Assembly (NCBI GenBank): GCA_030748455.1
Contig: JASMLY010000080.1
Location: 21,652 to 85,651, forward strand
Origin: Phycisphaerales bacterium
Lineage (GTDB): Bacteria; Planctomycetota; Phycisphaerae; Phycisphaerales; SM1A02
DNA: 64,000 nucleotides
Reading direction: 5' to 3'
Shown here: one piece after another, positions 52,343 to 61,162 of the stretch
Layout: each line of letters opens with the position of its first letter
Position numbering within the stretch: position 1 is the first letter of the stretch
Notes under the pieces: model-generated
What the model was told of the DNA's origin: nothing
What the model saw: the letters and a program-made list of their open reading frames with translations, nothing else
The model's database searches: none
Translations under genes and position numbers: made by a program

Positions 52343-55300
52343 TTATACTCGCTCGTCGTTTGACCCATTCCAGAGGAAGCGAGCTCCTGCCTGAATGTCG
52401 GATCCAATCACGAGTAAAGCAGGTAATAGCAAGAGGATAAGTGCAGTTGCACTCAGAAGACCAAATGAAATTGCTAGTGCCATTGGTATCAAAAATTTTG
52501 CTTGCATGGATTGTTCCAACATTAATGGAGTCAAACCTAGAACAGTTGTAATGGTTGTGAGAAATATGGGGCGGAGACGGGCGCTACCTGCGTTGAGTAA
52601 CGCAATCGTTACCGTTTCACCTTTTTCTCTCTGTGCATTGTAGAACTCCACGAATATTAAAGAATCGTTGACGACAACGCCACTGAGTGCTACAAACCCA
52701 ATCATGCTGAGAAACGAAAGGGAAACCCCCGCTATGTAATGCCCCCAGATTACACCGATCATGGCAAATGGTATCCCAAGCATCACAATCAAGGGCTGAA
52801 AGTAACTTCCAAAAAGCCATGCAAGGATGACGTATATCATGAGACAAGCAGCAGCAAACCCGACTGGGAGAGAAGCAAATGCTTCTGCTTGTTGCTCTTG
52901 ACGCCCACCTCTTTCTATACCGACATCAGGGAATGCAGATTGCCATTCTTCTAAAGGAAGCGTAGATGTGATTGATTCGGGACTCACACCATCGGCTACT
53001 TCCGCTGTAATCAACATTGTGCGCTGCCTGTTCAAGCGGTTAATCGAGGTAAAGCCACGTTTTTCTGTGATTCGAGCGACTTCAGCGAGTGGAACAGATG
53101 TACCACTTGGAGTGACGACCCACAATTGTTCAAGAGTTCCGATGTTTTCTCGATACTCCTTCCCAAGTTTTACTCGAATATCAACTTCTTCGTCTCCCTG
53201 TGCAAAAACGTGCGCGTCAATGCCATAGACGGCTCCACGTACTTGACTTGCTAAATCTGCAAGAGTTAAACCCGTACTTGCAGCACCCTCACGTAACTCA
53301 ATATGCAATTCACGTTGGCCAGCAGATGCGTTGTCCGCAATATCATGCACTGCGGCATATTTTCGTAGATCAGTTTGAATCTGCTCACTCGCTGCTTCAA
53401 TTGCATGGGGATCTCCACCATGTAACTTAATCGTGATGTCAGGACCACTCGGTGCTCCAGACATCATTTCATACCCAATAGTATCTGCAAGTTTTGCAGT
53501 TTCACCAACGTCGTTCCGTATCTTGTCGATCACGCCACTGGCATTGAGTGTTCGTGTTTCTGCAGGCACGAGTTCAATAAAGAGTTGGCCTAGGTTCGAA
53601 GAGAATCCCCCAGAAGAACCTTCAGTAGACATCTGAACACCACTAAGCGCACTGATGTGATGCACTTCTGATTGGTTTCGTGCGCCCTTCTCTAAATGTT
53701 CTAGCATTTTTGTGGTTTGAGAAAATGGGGTGCCCTCAGGCATCCTCAGATTAATTGCGATGGTCTCTGCATCTGGAATCGTCATAAATTCATAGCCAAC
53801 TCGGCCGCCTATAACAAGCCCAAAGGAAACCATGAGTGATGCAATCGCACACGAGAGTGAAACATATCTGTAACGAATGACCAAATGTAAGAGCCAAAGA
53901 TAGGCAGGAATGAGTGTGTCAAAAAGGAGAGAATCGCGTTTCGCTTCGAATGCTTTTACAATTTTGTTACACCTTGATGTGGTGACCCGTTCGGATTTTT
54001 CTAGGCTGTGCCCGAGATGTCCTGGAAGGATTAAGAGTGCTTCAAACAAACTCATCGCCAATGCGCATGCGATCACAATTGGTAAGGCGCCAAGAAGGTC
54101 ACCCATATTTCCCTTTACAAAAGTTAGGGGCAGAAAGGCAACAATAGATGTGAGAACTGTCGCTACAACTGGCCAGAGGACTTGCTTTGCACCATTGACC
54201 GCTGCCTCCATCGCGGGGACTCCCTTTTCGTGCTGGGCTTTAATATTTTCTGCAACAACTATTGCATCATCAACGAGGAGACCTAGGACTAAAATCAATG
54301 CAAACATTGTCAACATGTTGAGCGTGATCCCAACCAATGACATAATCATTAAGGTGCCACTCAGTGCTGTCACAAGACCGATACCAACCCAAAGTGCAAC
54401 TCTCCAATTCAATGCAAGAAGCAATAACACGAAGACTAAAGCACCTCCATAGAGCGCATTCTCAGTAAGGAGGTTCATACGTCCTTCTACAAATCTTGCG
54501 AGATCTGTGAACGTAGAGAGGGCTGTTCCAGAAGGAAGTGGATCTGCATCAACACCGAGTTGCCATGCTTTTTGGCGAACTGTTCTTCCGCCTGTGAAAG
54601 TCTCCTTCCACGTCGGGTCAAATGGCTCGCCCATTCTCCCCTTGACATAGGCACGCACAATTTCTGCCATCATGACAATATCTTGGTCACCAGATTTCGC
54701 AACAAACATATTCATTGCAGGTTTGCCATTGAATCGTAGTGCGATCGGGATATCCACCAAAGTTGTTTCAACAGAAGCAATATCCCCTAACAAAATCGTT
54801 TCACCTTGATGGCTTGAACGGATGACGATCCCTTCTAACGCAAGGGAATTTTCTTGTGGAGTATCTGTGCGGATGACAATGTCCCCGCCAGTACTGCGAA
54901 GAGTTCCTCCAGGTATTTCTTGCATCCAAGAAGAAATGCTCTGCGATACCTTGGAAATACTGATCCCATGTTCGATCAGGGAATCTTGATCAACTTGTAC
55001 AGTTAACTCGTTGTTCAGATCTCCCCCTACTGCCATCGAACCCATTTCCTTGAAGGATCGCAGATCATCGCGAATATCACGGATGGCTTGCTTCATGACT
55101 TGTGTATCAGCCTCTCCCCAGAGTTGCAACATAATGACAGGCATGGAAGGCTCGATACGAGTTACGATGGGACGCTCTACATCGGAAGGGAGATCTTGAA
55201 TTGCTTCAACAGTTCTGCGTACTTTGTCAATCGCCTCATCAAGATTCTTCGTACCTTCCTTGAAAGATACGGCGACTGAAGCAGACCCCTCTACACACGT

Positions 55301-55546
55301 TGTTCGTAACTCGTCAATCTCATCGACGTTGATCAGGGCATTTTCAATACGTTTCGCAAGAGCAGTCTCAACCTCTTCTGGTGATGCCCCAGGGAAGGAC
55401 ATAGAGACAACTACGCTGTCAAACGTCATATCAGGAAAAAACTGCCGTCGTAAAGTAAAGGCAGAAAAAATACCCGCGAGGATAAACCCTGCCATCAGCA
55501 AATTAATCGGTACTGGATTTCGCACACCAAAGCGAGCAAGGTTCAT
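52343..55546 (-). CDS. RND family efflux transporter, inner-membrane pump
   Basis: AcrB-type proton-driven pump of 1067 residues with the 12-helix RND layout: N-terminal FGVRNPVPINLLMAGFILAGIFSAF, first periplasmic loop with FPGASPEEVETALAKRIENAL, the proton-relay helix VLGLLVDDAIVVAENIKAQHEKG (paired Asp in TM4), PLTFVKGNMGDLLGALPIVI, and the second half ending YVILAWLFGSYFQPLIVMLGIPF, GFVALSGVVVNDSLIFVEF and TTITTVLGLTPLMLEQSMQAKFLIPMALAISFGLL. Substrate not predictable. The adaptor gene overlaps it at the start (TAATG). No TolC-like channel gene nearby. Confidence 0.93.
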   Translation of the reverse strand: MNLARFGVRNPVPINLLMAGFILAGIFSAFTLRRQFFPDMTFDSVVVSMSFPGASPEEVETALAKRIENALINVDEIDELRTTCVEGSASVAVSFKEGTKNLDEAIDKVRRTVEAIQDLPSDVERPIVTRIEPSMPVIMLQLWGEADTQVMKQAIRDIRDDLRSFKEMGSMAVGGDLNNELTVQVDQDSLIEHGISISKVSQSISSWMQEIPGGTLRSTGGDIVIRTDTPQENSLALEGIVIRSSHQGETILLGDIASVETTLVDIPIALRFNGKPAMNMFVAKSGDQDIVMMAEIVRAYVKGRMGEPFDPTWKETFTGGRTVRQKAWQLGVDADPLPSGTALSTFTDLARFVEGRMNLLTENALYGGALVFVLLLLALNWRVALWVGIGLVTALSGTLMIMSLVGITLNMLTMFALILVLGLLVDDAIVVAENIKAQHEKGVPAMEAAVNGAKQVLWPVVATVLTSIVAFLPLTFVKGNMGDLLGALPIVIACALAMSLFEALLILPGHLGHSLEKSERVTTSRCNKIVKAFEAKRDSLLFDTLIPAYLWLLHLVIRYRYVSLSCAIASLMVSFGLVIGGRVGYEFMTIPDAETIAINLRMPEGTPFSQTTKMLEHLEKGARNQSEVHHISALSGVQMSTEGSSGGFSSNLGQLFIELVPAETRTLNASGVIDKIRNDVGETAKLADTIGYEMMSGAPSGPDITIKLHGGDPHAIEAASEQIQTDLRKYAAVHDIADNASAGQRELHIELREGAASTGLTLADLASQVRGAVYGIDAHVFAQGDEEVDIRVKLGKEYRENIGTLEQLWVVTPSGTSVPLAEVARITEKRGFTSINRLNRQRTMLITAEVADGVSPESITSTLPLEEWQSAFPDVGIERGGRQEQQAEAFASLPVGFAAACLMIYVILAWLFGSYFQPLIVMLGIPFAMIGVIWGHYIAGVSLSFLSMIGFVALSGVVVNDSLIFVEFYNAQREKGETVTIALLNAGSARLRPIFLTTITTVLGLTPLMLEQSMQAKFLIPMALAISFGLLSATALILLLLPALLVIGSDIQAGARFLWNGSNDERV

Positions 55547-56841
55547 TACAGTGCAACCTCATTGGCACGTACGACCCGAACCTTCATGCCATCTCGCAAA
55601 CTACCTCCAGGATCTACGACCACTTCATCTCCAGTTTCTAGAGGCGTTTCTAAAACAACCCAGTCATGATCTGGTAGTCCGAATTGGTGCAACGCACCTG
55701 TGATGGAAAAATCGATCGACACCGGAAAAGAACGAAGTGTGGAATCGCGAACGATAAAAATCCTGTCCTCACGAATCGATCTTCTTGGGACAACCCATCT
55801 TGATTGAATATTCTGTGCGTGTTTAACGACGCCTCGTACAAATAGTCCAGGTGGAACTCGGGTAGGTGATGCAGCGTCTTGTTCAATATCTATATAGACG
55901 ATCATTGTTCTCGTTTGGGTATCGTCTTCAGGTGCGATGCGAGAGACCCTCGCATCCCAATGTCGTTTCCCAAAACCAGCTGAACGCAATGCTACTTCAT
56001 CACCGAGGGCTACAAATGCTCTCGTGTGCGACGGAAGGCGAAGCGGAATCTCAAGAGAGCCGCTGTCAACAACACGGACAACCCGTTGACCAGATTGGAC
56101 ATGCTCTCCGACACGAACATCTAGCCCTTGAATGACTCCATCGATTGGGCTGAGAATATTGCATCTGCGTACATTCTCTTTGGCGAGTGCAACATCTGAA
56201 GCATTGGAGGCAATCGTCGAAGCGAGCTGTTCTTCAAGAGCAGGAAATCGGTCAGCCGCTTCCTGCGCATTCACAGCTTTGGAAGTGGTACCAATCGTTC
56301 TTTGTTTCGCCGCATCGACCTCTCGTTGCTTTGCAGCCCCTTGATCGAAGGCTTCTTGAATACGCGAGAGTTCTGCTTCTGCGAGCACTTGATCTTCTTT
56401 GGCAAGCGTTGCTCTCATAGTCGCTGCTTCTTGTTCGACAGAAAGCATTGCCTGCTGGGCTCTTGAGGAAGCGAGCGCTTGTTCTGCTTTTATCAATTGT
56501 TGTCTAAAATCAGAAGTGTCAAGTGAAAGCAGAAGTTCTCCTTTTTTAACAAACTGGCCGATTTTAGTCGTGGCTGGGATTGCTTCAACTGTAGATGCAA
56601 CACGAGCTGGAACATCTGCGTGTTGTAGTGGGTCAGCTGAGCCATAGCCGACAGTTCTCCTTTCAACCGCAGCCACTTCCGCTTCCATCACAATGACTGC
56701 AGGCAACGCTCGTTCGCCAGTAGCGATTTCAAGTTGAGGCTTGGAACTTGCAAGTACAGAAACAATCGAAATTGAAATGAGTAAAATGAACACGATGGTA
56801 ACACTACGTGTCAAAAATGATATTAACCGTCCTTTTGCCAT
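55546..56841 (-). CDS. RND efflux periplasmic adaptor (MFP)
   Basis: HlyD/AcrA-type adaptor linking the RND pump to an outer-membrane channel. The 431 residues begin with an N-terminal membrane anchor (SVTIVFILLISISIVSVLA), then the first half of the lipoyl-like domain (ADVPARVASTVEAIPATTKIGQFVKKGELLLSLD), an alpha-helical hairpin with coiled coil (RQQLIKAEQALASSRAQQAML onward), the second lipoyl half (NILSPIDGVIQGLDVRVGEHVQSGQRVVRVVD) and the beta-barrel with VPRRSIREDRIF. Not a lipoprotein, as there is no lipobox Cys. Its end overlaps the pump start by one base; divergent from gatC. Confidence 0.9.
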   Translation of the reverse strand: MAKGRLISFLTRSVTIVFILLISISIVSVLASSKPQLEIATGERALPAVIVMEAEVAAVERRTVGYGSADPLQHADVPARVASTVEAIPATTKIGQFVKKGELLLSLDTSDFRQQLIKAEQALASSRAQQAMLSVEQEAATMRATLAKEDQVLAEAELSRIQEAFDQGAAKQREVDAAKQRTIGTTSKAVNAQEAADRFPALEEQLASTIASNASDVALAKENVRRCNILSPIDGVIQGLDVRVGEHVQSGQRVVRVVDSGSLEIPLRLPSHTRAFVALGDEVALRSAGFGKRHWDARVSRIAPEDDTQTRTMIVYIDIEQDAASPTRVPPGLFVRGVVKHAQNIQSRWVVPRRSIREDRIFIVRDSTLRSFPVSIDFSITGALHQFGLPDHDWVVLETPLETGDEVVVDPGGSLRDGMKVRVVRANEVAL

Positions 56842-56877
56842 AAGACTGTATTCTACTCGATCTGATAGGCTCTACCC

Positions 56878-57195
56878 ATGAACGAAAAAACACCAAATGA
56901 ATCGATTTCATCTGATGCTGTTCGCCATGTTGCGAAACTTTCCCGCTTAGCACTAAGCGACGATGAACTTGAACGTACAAAAGAAGACCTCGCGAGTATC
57001 TTCTCTCATATTGATAGATTGAAACAAATTGACACAGACGGTGTCGAACCACTCGACCATCCAACTGAACTCTGTGATCGATCTCGTGATGATTCCGTAG
57101 GTCCTACGCTCTCACGACAACAAGTTTTAGAGAACGCCCCTGCCACAAAAGGCGACTACATCGATGTGCCAAAAGTTCTTGGAGGTGCGGGTTGA
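56878..57195 (+). CDS. gatC: Asp/Glu-tRNA amidotransferase subunit C
   Basis: Small linker subunit of GatCAB, which amidates Glu-tRNA(Gln) and Asp-tRNA(Asn). 105 residues with the family pattern VRHVAKLSRLALSDDELERTKEDLASIFSHIDRLKQID, VEPLDHPT, and RDDSVGPTLSRQQVLENAPATKGDYIDVPKVL. It overlaps gatA by 4 bp. The presence of GluQRS and GatCAB together points to the indirect route for Gln-tRNA or Asn-tRNA; gatB is not in the window. Confidence 0.95.
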   Translation: MNEKTPNESISSDAVRHVAKLSRLALSDDELERTKEDLASIFSHIDRLKQIDTDGVEPLDHPTELCDRSRDDSVGPTLSRQQVLENAPATKGDYIDVPKVLGGAG

Positions 57196-58613
57196 AAACG
57201 ATTTCGGAAACAATCGCATCCGTACAAAATGGTGACGTTAGCGCACAAGAGTGTGTGGCCGAAAGTATGCAACGAATCAGTACTGAACGCTATAACGCGT
57301 TTCGAGAATGCTGGAGTGACACGCCTCCCAACGACGCGGAAGGCGAACTTTCTGGAGTTACGATCGGCGTGAAAGACAACATCGTCACGAAACTTGGTAC
57401 GACGACGTGTGGTTCAAAAATGCTTGCGGGATATCAAAGCCCATTCGATGCCACTGTTATTGACCGGTTACACGCTCGTGGTGCAACCTGCGTAGGAAAA
57501 ACCAATTGTGATGAATTCGCAATGGGATCGTCAACAGAACATTGTGCATGGGGTGCAGTCCAAAACCCATGGGATACAACTCGCGTTCCGGGTGGTTCAT
57601 CGGGTGGAAGCGCCGCTGCAGTTGCGAGCGGATTATGCCACGCAGCACTCGGTTCAGACACTGGTGGCTCTATTCGCCAACCTGCTGCACTCTGCGGAAT
57701 TGTGGGATACAAACCAACGTATGGGCTTGTAAGCCGGTACGGTCTCGTAGCATTTGCTTCAAGCTTAGATCAGATAGGAGTTTTTACTCGTTCTGTTGAA
57801 GATGCAGCGATCGTATCGCAAGTGTTTGCTGGATTTGACCCAAAGGACGCAACGTCAACAGAACTCGAAGCACCCGATCTTACGACCAACATACACAAGC
57901 CAATTTCAGGATTTAAAATTGGAGTCCCCCGCAATTTTCTCTCAGATCGAAATGATCCCGAGGTGAACGCGGCCATCACACAAGCTATTCAAACATACGA
58001 ATCTCTCGGTGCAACAATTGTTGCTGTCGATCTCCCCCTGACTGATGTCGGGATCTCCACGTATTATGTCATTGCACCTGCTGAAGCATCGAGCAACCTC
58101 GCGAGATACGATGGCATCCGCTATGGGCACAGAACAACTGAAAATAATTTGAATCTCTTTGATCTATACGCAAAGTCTCGTACCGAAGGATTTGGCGATG
58201 AAGTCAAACGTAGAATCATGCTCGGTACGTATGTCCTGAGCTCTGGGTATTACGATGCCTATTACAACAACGCATTAAAAGTCCGTAGGTTGATCTGTGA
58301 AGAATATGCACGTGCGTTTACACAGTGCGATCTGATCCTTGGGCCCACCACACCAACTCCCGCGTTCAAACTTGGTGCGAAAAAAGATCCTATCTCGATG
58401 TATCTCTGTGATTTCTACACCGCAAATACAAATATTGCAGGAATCTGTGGGATTTCGATCCCTTGTGGATTTGCATTGAATTTTGATACACCACTACCGA
58501 TTGGGTTACATTTGCAAGGACCTGCATTTGCGGATGCAATCTTATTGCAAGCTGCAAACGCTTTCCAACAAGTTACCCAGTTTCATCTTAGAAAACCCGA
58601 GAGTTCTTTATGA
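57192..58613 (+). CDS. gatA: Asp/Glu-tRNA amidotransferase subunit A
   Basis: Amidase-signature glutaminase subunit. The start is a TTG overlapping the gatC stop (TTGA) with a strong GGAGGT six bases upstream, which decides it over later ATGs. In 473 residues the Ser-cisSer-Lys triad is present: Lys in GVKDNIVTKLG, cis-Ser in DTGGSIRQPAALCG, nucleophile Ser in PGGSSGGSAAAVASG. Further family segments are KPTYGLVSRYGLVAFASSLDQIG and LGTYVLSSGYYDAYY. Coupled downstream to a ROK kinase gene by an ATGA overlap. Confidence 0.95.
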   Translation: MKTISETIASVQNGDVSAQECVAESMQRISTERYNAFRECWSDTPPNDAEGELSGVTIGVKDNIVTKLGTTTCGSKMLAGYQSPFDATVIDRLHARGATCVGKTNCDEFAMGSSTEHCAWGAVQNPWDTTRVPGGSSGGSAAAVASGLCHAALGSDTGGSIRQPAALCGIVGYKPTYGLVSRYGLVAFASSLDQIGVFTRSVEDAAIVSQVFAGFDPKDATSTELEAPDLTTNIHKPISGFKIGVPRNFLSDRNDPEVNAAITQAIQTYESLGATIVAVDLPLTDVGISTYYVIAPAEASSNLARYDGIRYGHRTTENNLNLFDLYAKSRTEGFGDEVKRRIMLGTYVLSSGYYDAYYNNALKVRRLICEEYARAFTQCDLILGPTTPTPAFKLGAKKDPISMYLCDFYTANTNIAGICGISIPCGFALNFDTPLPIGLHLQGPAFADAILLQAANAFQQVTQFHLRKPESSL

Positions 58614-59470
58614 TCGGAGTAGACATTGGAGGCACGAATCTGCTTGTCGGTCTTGTTGAAGGCTCGGAAGTAGTAGAGAGATTGCACACACCTGTTTCAT
58701 CAGAATGCAACTTTGAAGTTGTCGTGAAACAAGTCTGTTCACAAGTTCGCGCACTCGCTCCCGGCACGCTAGACCGTGTAGGGATCGCTGTCGCCGGAAG
58801 TGTGGATTGCAAAACTGGAATCGTTCACAGAGCTCAAAACTTGAATTGGGATTCTGTTCCATTGGGACCACGCATCGCGGATGAACTCGGGTGCGACGTT
58901 CTCATCGAAAATGATGTCACTGCCGCTGCGTGGGGAGAGTTCCGTTTTGGTGCTGGTGTCGATGTTGATTCGATGTTCGCTGTTTGGATTGGTACTGGTA
59001 TTGGCGGTGGTCTTATTCTCGATCATCAGATTTGGCGGGGACCACTAGGTACTGCAGGCGAGTTTGGAATGTCCATTAGTTCCCCCGAAGATTCAGCGGC
59101 ACCCTTCAGACACTTAGAAGCGGTTGCAAGCCGCAGCGGTATGCAGCGGTTGTTACAGATGCCAGAGCTCACTACCGAAATGTTAGCGAAGGGGTTTGGA
59201 ACAGACAAAACCATCACGCTCGCAATCGAAGAAAGTGCAAGAAGAGTTGGTACTGGAATTGCAAACGTCGTGACGTTGCTCTCACTCGATTGTGTGGTCT
59301 TGGGAGGAGGGCTCGTAGAAGCACTTGGTTCTCGGTACACCGACGAGATCCATGCACAATGCCTCTCTGATGTGTTTCCAGCGCATTGTAAACAGTGCAC
59401 ATTGCAGGTTACAAAACTAGGCCCTGACGCTGGCCTGCTTGGAGCGGCCTCCCTAGCAAGTCAGTCATAA
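58610..59470 (+). CDS. ROK family sugar kinase (glucokinase-like)
   Basis: Cytoplasmic sugar kinase of the ROK superfamily, 286 residues. ATP-binding DIGGTNLLVGLVEG at the start, IENDVTAAAWGEFRFG with the catalytic Asp, WIGTGIGGGLILDHQIWRGPLGTAGEFG, and VVLGGGLVEALG. The zinc motif (CxCGxxGCxE) usual for ROK glucokinases after the HxG segment is missing; the region reads GEFGMSISSPEDSAAPFRHLEAVASRSG, so the zinc site is lost, as in some ROK members. Sugar specificity is uncertain. Last gene of gatC-gatA-ROK, with a terminator 125 bp downstream. Confidence 0.85.
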   Translation: MIGVDIGGTNLLVGLVEGSEVVERLHTPVSSECNFEVVVKQVCSQVRALAPGTLDRVGIAVAGSVDCKTGIVHRAQNLNWDSVPLGPRIADELGCDVLIENDVTAAAWGEFRFGAGVDVDSMFAVWIGTGIGGGLILDHQIWRGPLGTAGEFGMSISSPEDSAAPFRHLEAVASRSGMQRLLQMPELTTEMLAKGFGTDKTITLAIEESARRVGTGIANVVTLLSLDCVVLGGGLVEALGSRYTDEIHAQCLSDVFPAHCKQCTLQVTKLGPDAGLLGAASLASQS

Positions 59471-59595
59471 CAATTTTCACCCATTTGTGAACCAAACAGG
59501 GTGCTGTATACCCCTCATTCAAACACCACTGTTGTGTACAACAAACTGAGCCCTACCACTACGTACGGACAACGCAAAGTACCGCGCAAAAGAAA

Positions 59596-59628
59596 GAGCT
59601 CCTGCCGGCCAGGAGCTCAATACTTTTT
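59596..59628 (+). terminator. Strong Rho-independent terminator
   Basis: GAGCTCCTG-CCGGC-CAGGAGCTC forms a perfect 9-bp stem, followed by AATACTTTTT. It ends the gatC-gatA-ROK transcript. A bidirectional role is unlikely because the other flank has no matching T run. Confidence 0.85.
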
Positions 59629-59769
59629 GGAAAATTGAAGTAACTACGTAACGGGATGTGGAAGCATTAATCCGTTACACAACCTCTTTCTCAGGTCAGT
59701 TACTATTCCCTAACATTACACGACACGGAGCATACACATCTCCGCTCCAAACAGTGTCGAATTCGACAC

Positions 59770-59907
59770 AACATGCCCGTCCCTTGACACGCCTACGAAT
59801 TCGACATTCTCGTTCCTGCTCGTTTCCTCACAAAAACGGGAATGCTCTGTCCAACTACGGGTGTGGATACACCTGCGTGGGTCTTAACCGGCGGACGGAA
59901 CAGTAGT
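59770..59907 (-). ncRNA. Candidate structured small RNA (unassigned)
   Basis: In the 520-bp gap between the ROK gene and the aminotransferase, nested pairings are visible on the minus strand: CCGTCC (59898-59893) with GGACGG (59782-59777); CACGC (59879-59875) with GCGTG (59792-59788); a GGTGT-ATCC-ACACC hairpin (59873-59860); and a long hairpin CATTC (59844-59840) with GAATG (59809-59805), continued by CGTT/AACG and G-U pairs that fit only the minus strand. TTGACA at 59936-59931 is a -35-like box; the -10 is weak. GTGTCGAATTCGACAC palindrome and a GTAACGG/CCGTTAC hairpin (59648-59678) follow downstream. It is not RNase P or tmRNA; 6S RNA cannot be excluded. Confidence 0.4.
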
Positions 59908-59990
59908 AGAGTGCAGTACTTCCAATAGCATGTCAAGCAAAAAAACAGATTAAATATTGAAAAAGAGTAGAAAAAGCCAGATATATCTAC

Positions 59991-61154
59991 TCAAAATGTA
60001 CGTAACAGCGTAAAAACGGCGGTTTTTAGACGTTCGATATCTGAAATTCTATTATAGATTTGTCCACTTATTCGGACGTGGGGCCTTCCTTGCCAGAGCA
60101 AAAACGGGATTTCAATTTTGAATTGGTCGTACACTTTTGCTCGTATCTCGTCTAACAATGCTTGGTCATTTGGGAATCCAACTGGCAATTGAACTGTAGC
60201 CATAGAACCAAGTAAGGAGCCATCAAGAGGTGCGAGAGGTTCTACCTTCCAAGTTGCAACGAGTTCACGTTGTGTAGAAACGGTGAATGAATGATTGTGC
60301 GCTCTGATTCGATCCCACCCTAGTGCAGCGCCCCATTGCACTGCGATCGATGCACCGAGGATGGAAGTAATATCACGTGTACCTTGCCAATCAAACTCAC
60401 GCAGGAATCCTTGTTCAAAAAAATGGCTGATCGTCAACGGACGTGTCGAGTCTAGATGTTTCGTATTCGTCCATAAGAACCCTGCACCAGGAGGACCACA
60501 CACCCACTTATGGAGGTTTCCAACATACCAGTCTGGATTGAGGGTATCGATCGCAAGATGTACCATCCCCGGTGCATGAGCGCCATCTATGAGAATTAGA
60601 ATGCCTAGTTCTCGACACATTGCGATCAATTCTTGCACTGGGAAGAGTATTCCTGTGATCGAAGCTACGTGATCGAGCACAAGCATCTTTGTTTCTGCAG
60701 TGCATGCGTGGCGAATGGTGGACACAATTTCTTGAGAACTCCGTATCGGAGTGGGAATATCGACCTCTCTCGTCACCCATCCATTTCTTATTGACGCTGC
60801 TTTGAGTAACTGCCGAACACCGTTATACACATGGGATGTCGTGAGTATCTCACTTCCTCTGGGAAAATTTTGCGAATTGATCACACTTCCTACACCAGTC
60901 GTTGCATTTTCAACGAAACCAAGTTGGTCCGCAGAACACCCTAGAAATCCCGAAATCACCTCCCTAGCCTCTTGTATTCTATCTTTGCCTTCTCGGTCAA
61001 GGAACTGCATAGGCGCTTGCTCGAAAGCCCGTTTTAAGGCAATTTGAGCCTCAAACACAGCCGTCGGGCGAGCTCCAAAACTCCCATGATTCAAGTACGC
61101 AACGTCCGGATCTAACATCCAAGAGCATGCTTGCAGTGGTTCAACTGACACCAT
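59991..61154 (-). CDS. Aminotransferase class V (isopenicillin-N-epimerase-like)
   Basis: PLP enzyme of the class V/NifS-like fold, 387 residues. Visible motifs: DVAYLNHGSFGARP, VENATTGVGSVINS, DHVASITGILFPVQELI, ILILIDGAHAPGMVHL (PLP-Asp) and GNLHKWVCGPPGAGFLW with the Schiff-base Lys. The pattern is closest to isopenicillin N epimerase-like and cysteine-lyase-like members; no Cys-desulfurase active-site Cys loop is present, so sulfur transfer is unlikely. Substrate unknown. The start lies inside a perfect inverted repeat (separate entry). Divergent from lexA. Confidence 0.85.
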   Translation of the reverse strand: MVSVEPLQACSWMLDPDVAYLNHGSFGARPTAVFEAQIALKRAFEQAPMQFLDREGKDRIQEAREVISGFLGCSADQLGFVENATTGVGSVINSQNFPRGSEILTTSHVYNGVRQLLKAASIRNGWVTREVDIPTPIRSSQEIVSTIRHACTAETKMLVLDHVASITGILFPVQELIAMCRELGILILIDGAHAPGMVHLAIDTLNPDWYVGNLHKWVCGPPGAGFLWTNTKHLDSTRPLTISHFFEQGFLREFDWQGTRDITSILGASIAVQWGAALGWDRIRAHNHSFTVSTQRELVATWKVEPLAPLDGSLLGSMATVQLPVGFPNDQALLDEIRAKVYDQFKIEIPFLLWQGRPHVRISGQIYNRISDIERLKTAVFTLLRTF

Positions 61155-61162
61155 AGTGTCAG
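61145..61162. promoter_or_regulatory. Inverted repeat spanning an aminotransferase start codon
   Basis: CTGACAC-CATA-GTGTCAG has 7-bp arms with the ATG (read on the minus strand) in the spacer. In mRNA it would place the start codon in a 4-nt loop, or in DNA form an operator. Chance occurrence is possible. Confidence 0.35.

Noticed and set aside
59658..59906. 82-codon plus-strand open frame in the ROK-aminotransferase gap
   Set aside because: No ribosome-binding site, no recognisable domain, and it lies across the RNA fold; base pairing explains the sequence better.
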